From positions 1-64,000 of the forward strand of contig JABXIS010000019.1 in the NCBI GenBank assembly GCA_013372975.1: DNA of 64,000 nucleotides, given 5' to 3'. A program made the position numbers and the translations under genes. The notes beneath the pieces are model-generated. The model did no database searches. It worked only from the letters and a program-made list of their open reading frames with translations, and was not told where the DNA came from. The DNA is from Alphaproteobacteria bacterium (GTDB lineage Bacteria > Pseudomonadota > Alphaproteobacteria > Sphingomonadales > Kordiimonadaceae). Positions 51,248-60,220 of the stretch are shown here, piece by piece (the first letter of the stretch is position 1; the number at the start of each line of letters is the position of its first letter).

Positions 51248-53437
51248 CTACTCTGCCGGAACCGCAAGCGGTTCGTCCGACAGTTTTCCATAATTGACGC
51301 CCTCCATATCAGCGAGCGCATCGATATCGAGGATCAGGCAAACACTACCGTCCCCAAGAATAGTTGCCGAAGCTACGCCTTCGACTGCACAGAAATTGCT
51401 TTCAAGCGATTTGATCACCACCTGCTGCTGCCCAGCGAGCATATCAAGCACCAGCCCAATCACGCGCCCACCATCAGCCTCCACCAAAACCACCAGCCCT
51501 TTGGATGGGTCTGTTTCGGCGCCTTCAATGCCAAAGATCCTGGCCAAAGGAATAAGACGCACATAATTGCCGCGAATATTCACCACATGGCCGCCGCCTA
51601 CCATTTCATTCACATCCTTTGGCTGAGGCCTAACCGTTTCGATGATGGAACCAATCGGCACCACATAGCGTTGGTTCCCTACACCCACCACCATGCCATC
51701 AAGTACCGCAAGGGTCAGGGGCAAAGTCAGAAGGAAACGTGTACCCACGCCCGGTTCCGATGACACCGATACCCGCCCACCCAGGCTTTGGATATTGCGG
51801 CGCACCACATCCATACCCACGCCCCGTCCGGAGAGGTCTGTGACCTCGTCAGCCGTAGAAAACCCAGGCGCAAATATCAGATTGTCGATCTCTTCGTCCG
51901 ACAAGGTGGCATCCTCAGAAACAACGCCCTTCTCTTTTGCGAGCGATAGGACCTTGGGTCGGTTGATGCCCCTGCCATCGTCGATAATCTGAATAACGAT
52001 ACGACCGCCGCGATGCTCAGCCGAAAGGGTAATGGTACCTTCCTCAGGTTTTCCTGCTTCAGTGCGTTCTTCGGGTGTTTCCAGGCCATGATCAAGTGAG
52101 TTGCGGATCATATGGGTGAGTGGGTCGGCAAGCTCTTCAATCACTGTCTTGTCAACCTCTGTGCCCTCACCCTGGGTCACCAACTTCACTTTCTTACCAA
52201 GCTTGCCCGCCACATCTCGAACGATGCGGGGCATGCGTGCAAATACAGATTTCACTGGCTGCATCCGTACAGCCATCACATTGTCTTGCAGCTCCCGAAT
52301 ATGATTGGATAACTCTGTCATCCCCGTGCCAATACGACTATTGCGTAGTGCTTCATTTGCCTGCATTTCCTGCGACAACATGGACTGGGTGATAACAATC
52401 TCGCCCACCATATCCACCAGCTTGTCAATGCGATCCAGTTCCACGCGGATAGATCCGCCTTTGGAAGACGTTGGCGCTGCGGCTGGTGCTGTTTGTTCGT
52501 CAGGCGCCTTGGTTGGGGAAGCTGAGGCAACTTGCGTCGAGGTTGGTGCTGCCACAGGCTCGGGTGCATTTACAGCTGTTTCGGTGTCACCGCTGGGTTG
52601 AGGATTCGTGCTAATGCCGTCGTCGTCGCCAAACAATCCAAACCCATCATCATCGTCCCCAAAAAGGCCAAAGCCGTCAAAGTCCTGATCCTGCTCTCTG
52701 GCAACATCGGTCACGGAAATTGCGAGCTTGCACTCATCTTCCACAAACTCGAAAACCTCTTCAATTCGGTCTGGTGCCTCTATTGTCTCGAGATATAGAA
52801 CCCAGGAGAGGTAGGCGCTTTCTGGTTCCAGGTCATCAAAGCGGGGAAGGCGCGATACATCGCCAAGAACTTCCAGGCGGCCCAGCTCTCCAAGCTCGCG
52901 AAACAGTAGAAGTGGTTCGTTTGCATTTCGGAACATCGACGCCTTCGGTTCAAACTCAATCCGGTAGCGCACATTTCTTCCGGTAGCGCCAACGCTCCCA
53001 ACTGCCGACGCTGCCTTTTCAGTGGCCTGCACCGACGCGCTGCCCATCCAGCTTTCGATTTCCTTCTCAACAGAGGTTGTGGCGTCGGGGGAAGCCTCCC
53101 GGCCCTCCTCGGCACATTCAACGAGATCCTGTACAAGGTCGGCGCCCCTGAACAGGGTCCCGACCAAATCATCAGACACGGACATATGCCCATTCCGAAG
53201 CCGATCTAAAAGTGCTTCAAAATTGTGCGATACACGCACGAGATCAGCGAAGCCAAAGGTCGCCGCACCAGCTTTTATGGAGTGAATGGCCCGAAAGATG
53301 GCATGCAAGATCTCAGGGTCCTGATCACCTGCTTCCAAAAGCGACAACTGATGTTCCAGATCAGCAAAAAGCTCACGGCATTCCTGAAAAAAGGTCGCCT
53401 TGAATTGAGCATATGCCTCTGTCAGATCGCTAGACAC
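51248..53437 (-). CDS. cheA: Chemotaxis histidine kinase CheA
   Basis: A 729-residue kinase. The P1 Hpt domain has His52 in AIHSIKAGAATFGF. A P2-like region (155-245) is followed by an acidic linker with a perfect repeat, GFGLFGDDDD then GFGLFGDDDG (255-274). The P3 dimer helices are RIDKLVDMVGEIVITQSML. The ATP-binding P4 has MIRNSLDHGLE (N box), DDGRGINRPK (G1) and GRGVGMDVV (G2). The CheW-like P5 ends the protein. All catalytic parts are intact. GTG start 53437 with AAGGAG. It phosphorylates the CheY encoded just upstream and CheB downstream. The doubled linker peptide is unusual. Confidence 0.96.
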   Translation of the reverse strand: MSSDLTEAYAQFKATFFQECRELFADLEHQLSLLEAGDQDPEILHAIFRAIHSIKAGAATFGFADLVRVSHNFEALLDRLRNGHMSVSDDLVGTLFRGADLVQDLVECAEEGREASPDATTSVEKEIESWMGSASVQATEKAASAVGSVGATGRNVRYRIEFEPKASMFRNANEPLLLFRELGELGRLEVLGDVSRLPRFDDLEPESAYLSWVLYLETIEAPDRIEEVFEFVEDECKLAISVTDVAREQDQDFDGFGLFGDDDDGFGLFGDDDGISTNPQPSGDTETAVNAPEPVAAPTSTQVASASPTKAPDEQTAPAAAPTSSKGGSIRVELDRIDKLVDMVGEIVITQSMLSQEMQANEALRNSRIGTGMTELSNHIRELQDNVMAVRMQPVKSVFARMPRIVRDVAGKLGKKVKLVTQGEGTEVDKTVIEELADPLTHMIRNSLDHGLETPEERTEAGKPEEGTITLSAEHRGGRIVIQIIDDGRGINRPKVLSLAKEKGVVSEDATLSDEEIDNLIFAPGFSTADEVTDLSGRGVGMDVVRRNIQSLGGRVSVSSEPGVGTRFLLTLPLTLAVLDGMVVGVGNQRYVVPIGSIIETVRPQPKDVNEMVGGGHVVNIRGNYVRLIPLARIFGIEGAETDPSKGLVVLVEADGGRVIGLVLDMLAGQQQVVIKSLESNFCAVEGVASATILGDGSVCLILDIDALADMEGVNYGKLSDEPLAVPAE

Positions 53438-53475
53438 ACAAATCTCCTTTCCGTGAGCTAACTATGAAAAGGAAA

Positions 53476-53838
53476 TCAGGGACAAACCTTGGCAATCACT
53501 TGCAGCAATTTCTCAGGAACAAATGGCTTCACGATCCACCCCGTGGCACCAGCCTCCTTCGCTTGCATCTTGAGATCAGCAGCGGACTCTGTCGTCAAAA
53601 CAAGGATTGGTGTGCCACGATGCACAGAGTTTGAACGCACATGGCGCACGAATTCAATGCCATTCATATTTGGCATGTTTACATCGGTAATAATCAAATC
53701 ATAAGGAGCGCCACCCAACATAGTGGTGGCATGCTGACCGTCCTCAGCCAAGGTCACTTCGTGCCCGGCTTGCTCCAGGGTGAACTGCACCATGTCGCGG
53801 ATCGTTTTAGAATCATCAACGGCTAATACTTTTGTCAT
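53476..53838 (-). CDS. cheY: Chemotaxis response regulator CheY
   Basis: A 120-residue single-domain response regulator that carries phosphate from CheA to the flagellar motor switch. It has the acidic pair in VDDSKTIR, the phospho-Asp in IITDVNMPNMNG (about residue 53), the Thr in LVLTTES and the Lys in IVKPF. Unlike the receiver at 6882 it is fully canonical. It begins directly at the STAS stop codon (TAAATG), with GGGGA inside that gene, and cheA follows 38 bases on. Confidence 0.96.
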   Translation of the reverse strand: MTKVLAVDDSKTIRDMVQFTLEQAGHEVTLAEDGQHATTMLGGAPYDLIITDVNMPNMNGIEFVRHVRSNSVHRGTPILVLTTESAADLKMQAKEAGATGWIVKPFVPEKLLQVIAKVCP

Positions 53839-54120
53839 TTAATTTCCCCATTGGTCCAGATACTCGGACAAGCCAAGGTTTTGAAAAGAATCGGAAAAAA
53901 CACTGGAGGGTCGGGTGATATGAAAGGCAAGCCCCAAGCGCTCAGCCTCGATACCTGCAGCAATCAATACCTGCACACATGGCGTAGATATCTTGCGAAC
54001 CCGCGACGCATTAACAGTCAGAGTTTCTTTCTTTGCCAATTGCTCGCACATTTCAGCTTTCAACGGATCACCCGCTGAAATATCCAAAATCTCTGTTAAA
54101 ACAAGCTCTTGCGCTGCCAC
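53839..54120 (-). CDS. STAS-domain protein of the che operon
   Basis: A 93-residue single STAS domain, a fold of anti-sigma-factor antagonists and protein-interaction modules. The central strand-turn reads LTVNASRVRKISTPCVQVLIAAG, where the classical phosphorylatable Ser/Thr region is S-T-P-C. STAS genes open several alphaproteobacterial che operons, but the role is not established; a receptor-array or phospho-signal adaptor is plausible. GTG start 54120 after GGGGCGG; 87 bases separate it from the upstream MCP gene, and cheY follows without a gap. Confidence 0.85.
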   Translation of the reverse strand: MAAQELVLTEILDISAGDPLKAEMCEQLAKKETLTVNASRVRKISTPCVQVLIAAGIEAERLGLAFHITRPSSVFSDSFQNLGLSEYLDQWGN

Positions 54121-54207
54121 ATCCGCCCCGTTTTATCTGTGCAACGACCCCCGGAACTACCGACATAGAGAAGCACAGCTAGGGTTAATAAATAGCTAAT
54201 CCCTTGA

Positions 54208-55491
54208 TCACCACCCCAAAGAAATGTCGTTCTCGTCCGGCTCATCTTCGGGCCCCACTTCAGCCGCCCCTTTCAGGTCTTCCAAAAACGTCGAAACGGT
54301 ATGCTCTAGGATCACAACATTCTGCTGCAAATCAGCTGCCGCGGCGCGCAAGGCCTCAGCGCGTTGCAATGCATCTTCGGACGTGTTCTTGACCTGTTCG
54401 ATCCTGTCAGTCACTTCGTCTGTTCCGTTTGAGGCTTCGTGGATGTTTCGATCGATCTCTTCCGTTGCTCGCGATTGCTCTTCTGTGGCTGAACGGATGG
54501 CATTTGCAATTCTATGCAGCCCCTGAATAGTGCCGGCAATGCCGTTGACAGAAGATGCTGTTTTTTGCGTCCTGTCCTGCAAATCAGAAACCTGAGCCGC
54601 TATTTCATCCGTTGCCTTGCTTGTCTGCTGGGCCAGGGTTTTCACTTCCGATGCAACCACCGAGAACCCCCTACCTGCCTCACCTGCCCGCGCGGCCTCA
54701 ATGGTGGCGTTCAGGGCTAGCAGGTTGGTTTGCGAAGCAATGTCATGAATTAGGGTAACGAAGCGGCCGATTTCCTCTGACTCTTTCGTTAGTATCTTGA
54801 TCCGGTCGCTGGCTTCATCGGCGGCATCGTGCGCAACATTTGCTTCATCAGAAGAGGCCGCAATCTGTTTCGATATCTCATGAACTGAATCCGTTAATCC
54901 CTCAGATGCCGCCGCTATCACATGAACATTGTCAGACGTTTTCCTTGCTGCACCTGCTGCCGCTTCCGCCTGCGCCTGTGTATCCAAAGCCTGCTCGCTC
55001 ATGATAGTCGCGGCCTGGTGCATCTCGCCGGCAGCGGTGGAAAGGCAGGAAACCAGTTTGGTGACAGTATCGCTAAATCTTGCCGCCAGTTCGTCATCAT
55101 GATGACGACGATTTTCTTCTGCCCCCGCCAGTGTCCTGGCCAATCTATTTACTGCGTCGGATATGTCAGAAAATTCACCGCCTAACTTAGGTTCAAATTC
55201 CGGACAACCCTGCCCTGCAGAGAGAAGCCCAACGCTTCTCAATAGGCCGTCATTAAATCCAGAGATAGTCTGCAGGAACTTATTGACCCGCATGATCGTC
55301 GATGCGGCTGGCCCGTATGCAACAGCATCAGGGATCTGCACTTTCATGTCACCCATAGTGGCGAGCCTCAGTGCTTGCTCGATTGCAATCAAGGCACGCT
55401 CATGCGGGTTTTCCGCGAATTCGCCCCTTTCGGTTATTCTATCCTCAAAGGGCAACGCCACTTCGGGCGTAAGCTTTCGTTGTTCGAACAT
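54208..55491 (-). CDS. Soluble methyl-accepting chemotaxis protein with SLGW tail
   Basis: A 427-residue receptor without membrane helices, first gene of the che operon. The N-terminal 130 residues (containing [15 protein letters not shown] and [15 protein letters not shown]) form an unassigned helical, HAMP-like part. The signalling domain follows, with the tip [26 protein letters not shown] in pieces near residue 265. An acidic linker ([12 protein letters not shown]) ends in SLGW. That end recalls the C-terminal DSLGF of E. coli CheZ, which binds CheY. ATG 55491 after GAGGTG. Ligand unknown. Confidence 0.9.
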   Translation of the reverse strand: MFEQRKLTPEVALPFEDRITERGEFAENPHERALIAIEQALRLATMGDMKVQIPDAVAYGPAASTIMRVNKFLQTISGFNDGLLRSVGLLSAGQGCPEFEPKLGGEFSDISDAVNRLARTLAGAEENRRHHDDELAARFSDTVTKLVSCLSTAAGEMHQAATIMSEQALDTQAQAEAAAGAARKTSDNVHVIAAASEGLTDSVHEISKQIAASSDEANVAHDAADEASDRIKILTKESEEIGRFVTLIHDIASQTNLLALNATIEAARAGEAGRGFSVVASEVKTLAQQTSKATDEIAAQVSDLQDRTQKTASSVNGIAGTIQGLHRIANAIRSATEEQSRATEEIDRNIHEASNGTDEVTDRIEQVKNTSEDALQRAEALRAAAADLQQNVVILEHTVSTFLEDLKGAAEVGPEDEPDENDISLGW

Positions 55492-55792
55492 TATGCACCT
55501 CTAATTAAAGACCAGTGCCCCCCATCGTTCGATTTTAGACCCACGTCCTCCTGTGGGCGCAAATCAACACACAGCCAGCAAAACCAGCAAGAAATTGACC
55601 TGCATGATGAAAACAACCGAAAGAATAACTCAGTTGTAAGTCATCAACCATGAGTATCCTGATACATCCTTTTGGCGACTATGAGCAAGTAAAAAGGAAG
55701 AAACTGGCCAAAAACCAAGTTTTTCCATGAAAATTTAAACCAAATAACTAATACGGAGATGAATTACTTGTTGTATTCATCAATCTGGAAAC
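55492..55792. other. AT-rich spacer upstream of the che operon
   Basis: About 300 bases between the tRNA terminator and the first che gene, presumably holding the operon promoter. I see a 5-bp CCCAC/GTGGG hairpin (55541-55558) that exposes AGGAGG in the leftward transcript, and several AT-rich stretches. I found no convincing sigma-54 or housekeeping promoter and no gene. Confidence 0.4.
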
Positions 55793-55823
55793 AAAAAAGC
55801 CTCGCTATTCAGCGAGGCTTTTT
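55793..55823 (-). terminator. Terminator of the tRNA-Glu pair
   Basis: AAAAAGCCTCGCT (55794-55806), loop ATTC, AGCGAGGCTTTTT (55811-55823). On the minus strand it follows the second tRNA by 2 bases and ends in six Ts. Confidence 0.93.
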
Positions 55824-55825
55824 GA

Positions 55826-55901
55826 TGGTGATCCCTACGGGACTCGAACCCGTGTTTCCGCCGTGAAAGGGCGGCGTCCTAGGCCACTAGACGAAGGGAC
55901 C
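55826..55901 (-). tRNA. tRNA-Glu (TTC), downstream copy
   Basis: 76 bases including an encoded CCA. Acceptor stem GGTCCCT/AGGGATC, discriminator A, D-arm with CTAGTGGCCTAG, anticodon loop CTTTCAC (anticodon TTC), T-arm ACGGGTTCGAGTCCCGT. It is identical to the copy at 55930, 28 bases upstream in transcription order. Both are read leftward from one promoter. Confidence 0.97.
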
Positions 55902-55929
55902 ATTCATAAGAACGGCCTGTCTGCGAGAA

Positions 55930-56005
55930 TGGTGATCCCTACGGGACTCGAACCCGTGTTTCCGCCGTGAAAGGGCGGCGTCCTAGGCCACTAGACGAAG
56001 GGACC
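55930..56005 (-). tRNA. tRNA-Glu (TTC), upstream copy
   Basis: 76 bases with encoded CCA, identical over the full length to the other copy. All arms pair as expected, with anticodon TTC. It lies about 23 bases from the predicted transcription start, so both tRNAs would be cut from a single short precursor. Confidence 0.97.
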
Positions 56006-56034
56006 ACGCTGCAGTTCTCGCTGCGACGGGGGCC

Positions 56035-56063
56035 TAGATACCGACACCCAGTGCCCCGGTCAA
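56035..56063 (-). promoter_or_regulatory. Promoter of the tRNA-Glu pair
   Basis: On the minus strand TTGACC (56058-56063), a 17-base spacer, then TATCTA (56035-56040), followed by the GC-rich discriminator GGCCCCCG. Such a discriminator is typical of stable-RNA promoters under stringent control. Confidence 0.75.
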
Positions 56064-56105
56064 CATCTTTTTACATTTTTCTTACCGTGCCTAAGCCAGC
56101 GGGTA

Positions 56106-57920
56106 CTAAGGCAGACCGATCAATGCAACGTCGTCCAGTGTCATTTCCACTTTTCCGCCGCCAGACCAAGTGTCTTTCTTGATTTTTCCTGCCACATGAA
56201 ACCGCCGCCCAATGCCAGTGCGCAGCAGTTCCCCCAATGGCTCTTCCCACTGCCGGAACGCCATCGCCTTGATGGACTTCCCGTCTTTTGACTTAAAGAT
56301 GCATCGCAAGTGATTCTGCCCGACAAGGTCGGCCTTCAGAAGATCCAGTTCCGGTACCACAAAACGCGGGCTGGGATTGCCTTGCCCAAATGGCCCAACT
56401 TTATCAATCTGGTCAATCAAATCGGCCGTAACACCAGATAACGCAATCATACCGTCAATCTTCAGGGCCCTGTTTTCACTGGCCCGCTCGACACTGGCTC
56501 GCATATGATTGCGGAAAAACGCGGTCAGCTCCTCCAGCTTGTCCGGGGCTGCTGTCAGGCCCGCAGCCATCGCATGGCCACCCCCCTTCAGAAGTAGCCC
56601 TTGCTGTACAGCCTCAATCACCGCCGCGCCCATATCCACACCGCTGATGGACCGGCCTGACCCTTTTGCCTCACCGTTTTCGATACCAATCACAAAGGTT
56701 GGCAGGCCGTATTTATCTTTGAGCCGACTGGCAACAATGCCGATGACCCCCGCGTGCCACCCCTCGCCTGCCGCCACCACAACAGCATCGGGTTGCCCAC
56801 CAACGCCTGTAGCGCTTTCCACCTGCGCCATGGCCGCCTCAAGGACTTCTGCTTCAATCGCTCGCCGTTCTTCATTGTACCGGTCCAGCTTATCTGCTAT
56901 CTGGCGCGCCGCCATCATGTCGTTTGTCGTCAGAAGCTGGGCACCCAGATAGGATTCGCCTACACGACCGCCTGCATTGACGCGCGGCCCAAGGATGAAG
57001 CCTGCGTGATAGGTGGTAGGTGCTTCGGAAACGCGGCCAACGTCGCTAAGTGCTGTTATTCCAACGTTCCGTCGCTGTGCCATGACCTTCAGGCCCTGCG
57101 CCACATAGGCCCTGTTCACACCTGTTAGGGGCACTACATCACATACGGTGCCAAGGGCAACAATATCCAGAAGGCTGATCAGGTTGGGTTCTTTTCGGTC
57201 ACCCTCAAAATATCCCGCATCTCGGAGGGCGCGATTGAGAGCCACTGCAAGCAGAAAACAAACACCGACCGCCGCCACTTGGCCCAAGTCGCTATCGTCA
57301 TCCAGCCTGTTCGGGTTCACAACCGCTACCGCTTCTGGCAAGGTTGTCTCCGCCTTATGGTGGTCCACCACAATCACATCCAGCCCTGCGTCCTTGGCCG
57401 CTTTCAACGGCTCGAAGGATAGCGTGCCGCAATCGACTGTAATCACCAGATCCACACCCGCCTGCCGCAATCCCAAAAGTGCCGGGACATTTGGGCCGTA
57501 ACCCTCAACCATCCTGTCCGGAATATAAATTTGAACGTCAGCGCCCAAGGCTGTCAGAAATCGATATAGAACGGCAGATGATGTTGCACCGTCTACGTCA
57601 TAGTCGCCAAAGATGGCCAGTTTTTCGCCGTTTTGCAGCGCCTTGGCAATACGAGCCACGGCCTTGTCCATATCCAGTATGCTAGACGGGTCAGGCAGCA
57701 ATTCCTTCAAGGAAGGGGTATAGAAGCTTTCCGCTTCATCAAGCCCGATGCCACGCGCTGCAATCAACTGCCCCACAATCGGCGGAACACCAAGCCTGTT
57801 TGAGATTCCCTCGGCGATACGCGGCACATGAGGCCTGAGCATCCAAGCTTGCCCAAGTGCAGAGCGGCGGACACCCAAAAAGGGCTCCGCCGCTCCAGAT
57901 TTCGCATCCATGTCAGACAA
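56106..57920 (-). CDS. recJ: Single-stranded-DNA exonuclease RecJ
   Basis: A 604-residue 5'-3' exonuclease acting on single-stranded DNA in recombination and mismatch repair. The DHH catalytic core is present: FGDYDVDGATSSAVL (motif I), VDCGT, VVDHHKAE (DHH) and the later GGRVGESYLGAQLL with PRVNAGGR. The DHHA1 domain follows (VVAAGEGWHAGVIGIVASRLK in pieces, GGHAMAAGLT), then an OB-type end. I prefer TTG 57920 with AAGGG at 7 bases, 10 bases after glpX; ATG 57911 is the alternative. The frame opens as far as 58016, inside glpX. Confidence 0.94.
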   Translation of the reverse strand: MSDMDAKSGAAEPFLGVRRSALGQAWMLRPHVPRIAEGISNRLGVPPIVGQLIAARGIGLDEAESFYTPSLKELLPDPSSILDMDKAVARIAKALQNGEKLAIFGDYDVDGATSSAVLYRFLTALGADVQIYIPDRMVEGYGPNVPALLGLRQAGVDLVITVDCGTLSFEPLKAAKDAGLDVIVVDHHKAETTLPEAVAVVNPNRLDDDSDLGQVAAVGVCFLLAVALNRALRDAGYFEGDRKEPNLISLLDIVALGTVCDVVPLTGVNRAYVAQGLKVMAQRRNVGITALSDVGRVSEAPTTYHAGFILGPRVNAGGRVGESYLGAQLLTTNDMMAARQIADKLDRYNEERRAIEAEVLEAAMAQVESATGVGGQPDAVVVAAGEGWHAGVIGIVASRLKDKYGLPTFVIGIENGEAKGSGRSISGVDMGAAVIEAVQQGLLLKGGGHAMAAGLTAAPDKLEELTAFFRNHMRASVERASENRALKIDGMIALSGVTADLIDQIDKVGPFGQGNPSPRFVVPELDLLKADLVGQNHLRCIFKSKDGKSIKAMAFRQWEEPLGELLRTGIGRRFHVAGKIKKDTWSGGGKVEMTLDDVALIGLP

Positions 57921-57930
57921 TGGAATACCC

Positions 57931-58893
57931 TTATTGGCGGCCTTCCGGCCCGTGGATTGCCTGTACGCGGCGAATTGTCTTGGTTTTAGACCGCATGGTG
58001 ATTGTATCGGTCTCAATGCCCAAATCAGTCACATGAACACCGCTCAGCATCGAACCGTCAGTTACACCAGTCGCAGCAAAGATCACGTCGCCGGAAGCCA
58101 TCTCTTCCATCGTGTACTTGCGGTTGAGATCTTCAATACCCCACTTGCGGGCGCGGGCACGTTCGTCGTCATTCCTGAACAGCAACCGGCCTTGCATCTG
58201 GCCGCCGATACAGCGCAGCGCAGCAGAAGCCAGCACGCCCTCTGGCGCGCCACCAGACCCAATATACATATCAATACCGGTCTTGCGATCAGTTGTGGCG
58301 ATCACACCCGCAATATCACCATCGCCAATCAGAGAGACGCCACAGCCGAGCTCGCGGAGTTCCTTAATGATCTCGGCGTGACGCGGGCGATCAAGCACAC
58401 ATACCATCACATCTTCAACCGGCTTGCCCTTGGCGGCAGCTACGGCCTTCACATTTTCGGTTGGTGTCTTGTCAAGGTCAATCACGCCATCAGGTAAGCC
58501 ACCACCAACGGCGATTTTATCCATGTAGACGTCAGGCGCATTCAACAGGCCACCTTCTGCAGAAATAGCCAGAACTGCCAACGAATTTGGCATGGCCTTG
58601 GCACAAATTGTGGTGCCTTCAAGCGGGTCAAGTGCGATATCCACCTTCGGCCCACCGGCCCCCACTTTTTCACCAATATAGAGCATCGGGGCTTCGTCCC
58701 GCTCGCCCTCACCGATCACAACAGTACCTTCAATAGGCAGTTTATTGAAAGCTTTGCGCATGGCTTCAACAGCCGCTGCATCAGCGGCTTTCTCGTCACC
58801 ACGGCCAGACCATTTGCTTGCAGCAATGGCACCAGCTTCCGTAACACGTACAACTTCAAGAACCAGTTGGCGGTTCAGTTCCTGAGACCCCAT
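57931..58893 (-). CDS. glpX: Class II fructose-1,6-bisphosphatase
   Basis: A 320-residue metal-dependent phosphatase of gluconeogenesis, hydrolysing fructose 1,6-bisphosphate. Metal and substrate residues lie in SGRGDEKAADAAAVEAM, VIGEGERDEAPMLYIGE and LDPLEGTTICAK, the GlpX signatures; GGAPEGVLASAALRC is also typical. I start at ATG 58893 with AAAGGGAG upstream; the frame extends 9 residues into the hom stop. The order hom-glpX-recJ is conserved in many alphaproteobacteria. Confidence 0.95.
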   Translation of the reverse strand: MGSQELNRQLVLEVVRVTEAGAIAASKWSGRGDEKAADAAAVEAMRKAFNKLPIEGTVVIGEGERDEAPMLYIGEKVGAGGPKVDIALDPLEGTTICAKAMPNSLAVLAISAEGGLLNAPDVYMDKIAVGGGLPDGVIDLDKTPTENVKAVAAAKGKPVEDVMVCVLDRPRHAEIIKELRELGCGVSLIGDGDIAGVIATTDRKTGIDMYIGSGGAPEGVLASAALRCIGGQMQGRLLFRNDDERARARKWGIEDLNRKYTMEEMASGDVIFAATGVTDGSMLSGVHVTDLGIETDTITMRSKTKTIRRVQAIHGPEGRQ

Positions 58894-58909
58894 TAGATAT
58901 GCTCCCTTT

Positions 58910-60208
58910 TCAGGCTTCAATTCTCAGCATTGTGGGGGTCTCTAGCACACATTCGAGCTTAGTGAAACGGTCAAGTGTTGCTGCAACCGAAGCTTCTACC
59001 GTTTCATGGGTCGTGAGCACGATATAAACACCGCCATCAGCCGCCTGCCCGCGCTGGAGCATGCTTTCGATCGATACATTCTCTTCCGCGAGAACTGCAG
59101 TGATATCTGCCATAACGCCCGGCCTGTCATCAACCCGCAGGCGGATATAATAGGTGCCGCGGTGTTTTGCCACCGGTACAGGGCTTGAAGCCTTCAACTT
59201 TTCAGCCGGCACACCAAGTCGTGGGCCATTTGCCCCACGCGCGACATCAACAATATCACCAAGTACCGCTGATGCCGTCGGCCCTTCGCCTGCGCCCGCC
59301 CCTTCATAAACCGTTTGGCCTACCGCATCACCATCAACAACAACAGCATTCGTGGCATCCATTACGTTCGCGATGGCAGACCGTGTTGGCACCATTGCCG
59401 GGTGTACACGCGTTTCGATGCCTTCTTCTGTTTGTTGCGTAACACCCAGAAGTTTGATGCGGTAGCCAAGTTCCTTAGCATACTCAATATCAACTGGCGC
59501 AATATTGCGAATACCTTCGGTCGGCAAGTTTTCAATATCCGGTTCGGTACCGAACGCAAGTGCAGCTAGAATTGCCGTTTTATGCGCGGTATCGATGCCA
59601 TCGATATCAAAGGTAGGATCTGCTTCTGCATACCCAAGCGCCTGCGCGTCTTTGAGTACTTCATCAAAGGCAAGTCCTTCACGCTCCATACGCGTCAAAA
59701 TATAATTGCAGGTCCCGTTAAGGATGCCACGCACGCTTGAGATCGCATTGCCTGCAAGCCCTTCCCTCAAAGCCTTGATAATCGGAATGCCGCCCGCGAC
59801 AGCCGCCTCAAACTTGAGAGGTGCGCCGGTCTTCTCTGCCAATGCTGCCAGTTCTTTGCCGTGCGTGGCAATCAAAGCCTTGTTCGCCGTGACAAATCCG
59901 ATGCCCTTGCCTAACGCTTCTCGCGCTAATGCCAAAGCCGGACCGTCAGAACCACCGATCAGTTCGACCACTACATTCACACCACCAGACGCCAAGTCTA
60001 CAGGGTTATCCACCCAATTGTATGGCGAAAGGTCGACGCCCCGATCCCGACTACGATCACGTGCAGACACAGCGCCAATTTCTATTGGGCAGCCTGCGCG
60101 CGCAGCCAGAAGGGCTTTGTGTTTCTCGACAATCTTGACCACCCCGGCCCCAACGGTGCCGAGGCCCGCAATGCCGAGGATGATCTTTCGGTCGCCCTGA
60201 TTACTCAT
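58910..60208 (-). CDS. hom: Homoserine dehydrogenase
   Basis: A 432-residue NAD(P)-dependent enzyme reducing aspartate semialdehyde to homoserine, on the path to threonine and methionine. It has the nucleotide loop LGIAGLGTVGAGVV, the catalytic region VRGILNGTCNYILTRME and ALGYAEADPTFDIDGID with the essential Lys in DTAHK. A C-terminal ACT domain (about 350-430, YYIRLRVDDRPGVMADIT) allows feedback by threonine. ATG 60208 with GGAG. It follows the aminotransferase by 12 bases. Confidence 0.96.
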   Translation of the reverse strand: MSNQGDRKIILGIAGLGTVGAGVVKIVEKHKALLAARAGCPIEIGAVSARDRSRDRGVDLSPYNWVDNPVDLASGGVNVVVELIGGSDGPALALAREALGKGIGFVTANKALIATHGKELAALAEKTGAPLKFEAAVAGGIPIIKALREGLAGNAISSVRGILNGTCNYILTRMEREGLAFDEVLKDAQALGYAEADPTFDIDGIDTAHKTAILAALAFGTEPDIENLPTEGIRNIAPVDIEYAKELGYRIKLLGVTQQTEEGIETRVHPAMVPTRSAIANVMDATNAVVVDGDAVGQTVYEGAGAGEGPTASAVLGDIVDVARGANGPRLGVPAEKLKASSPVPVAKHRGTYYIRLRVDDRPGVMADITAVLAEENVSIESMLQRGQAADGGVYIVLTTHETVEASVAATLDRFTKLECVLETPTMLRIEA

Positions 60209-60220
60209 ACTGATCTCCAG

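Noticed and set aside
55493-55546. Possible leader peptide before the first che gene (GTG start, stop overlapping the MCP ATG)
   Set aside because: AGGAGG is only 2 bases from the GTG, too close, and the sequence has no regulatory codon pattern.
55826-56005. Tandem tRNA-Glu as an integration site
   Set aside because: No integrase, no att-like direct repeat other than the tRNA itself, and flanking genes are ordinary chromosomal ones.
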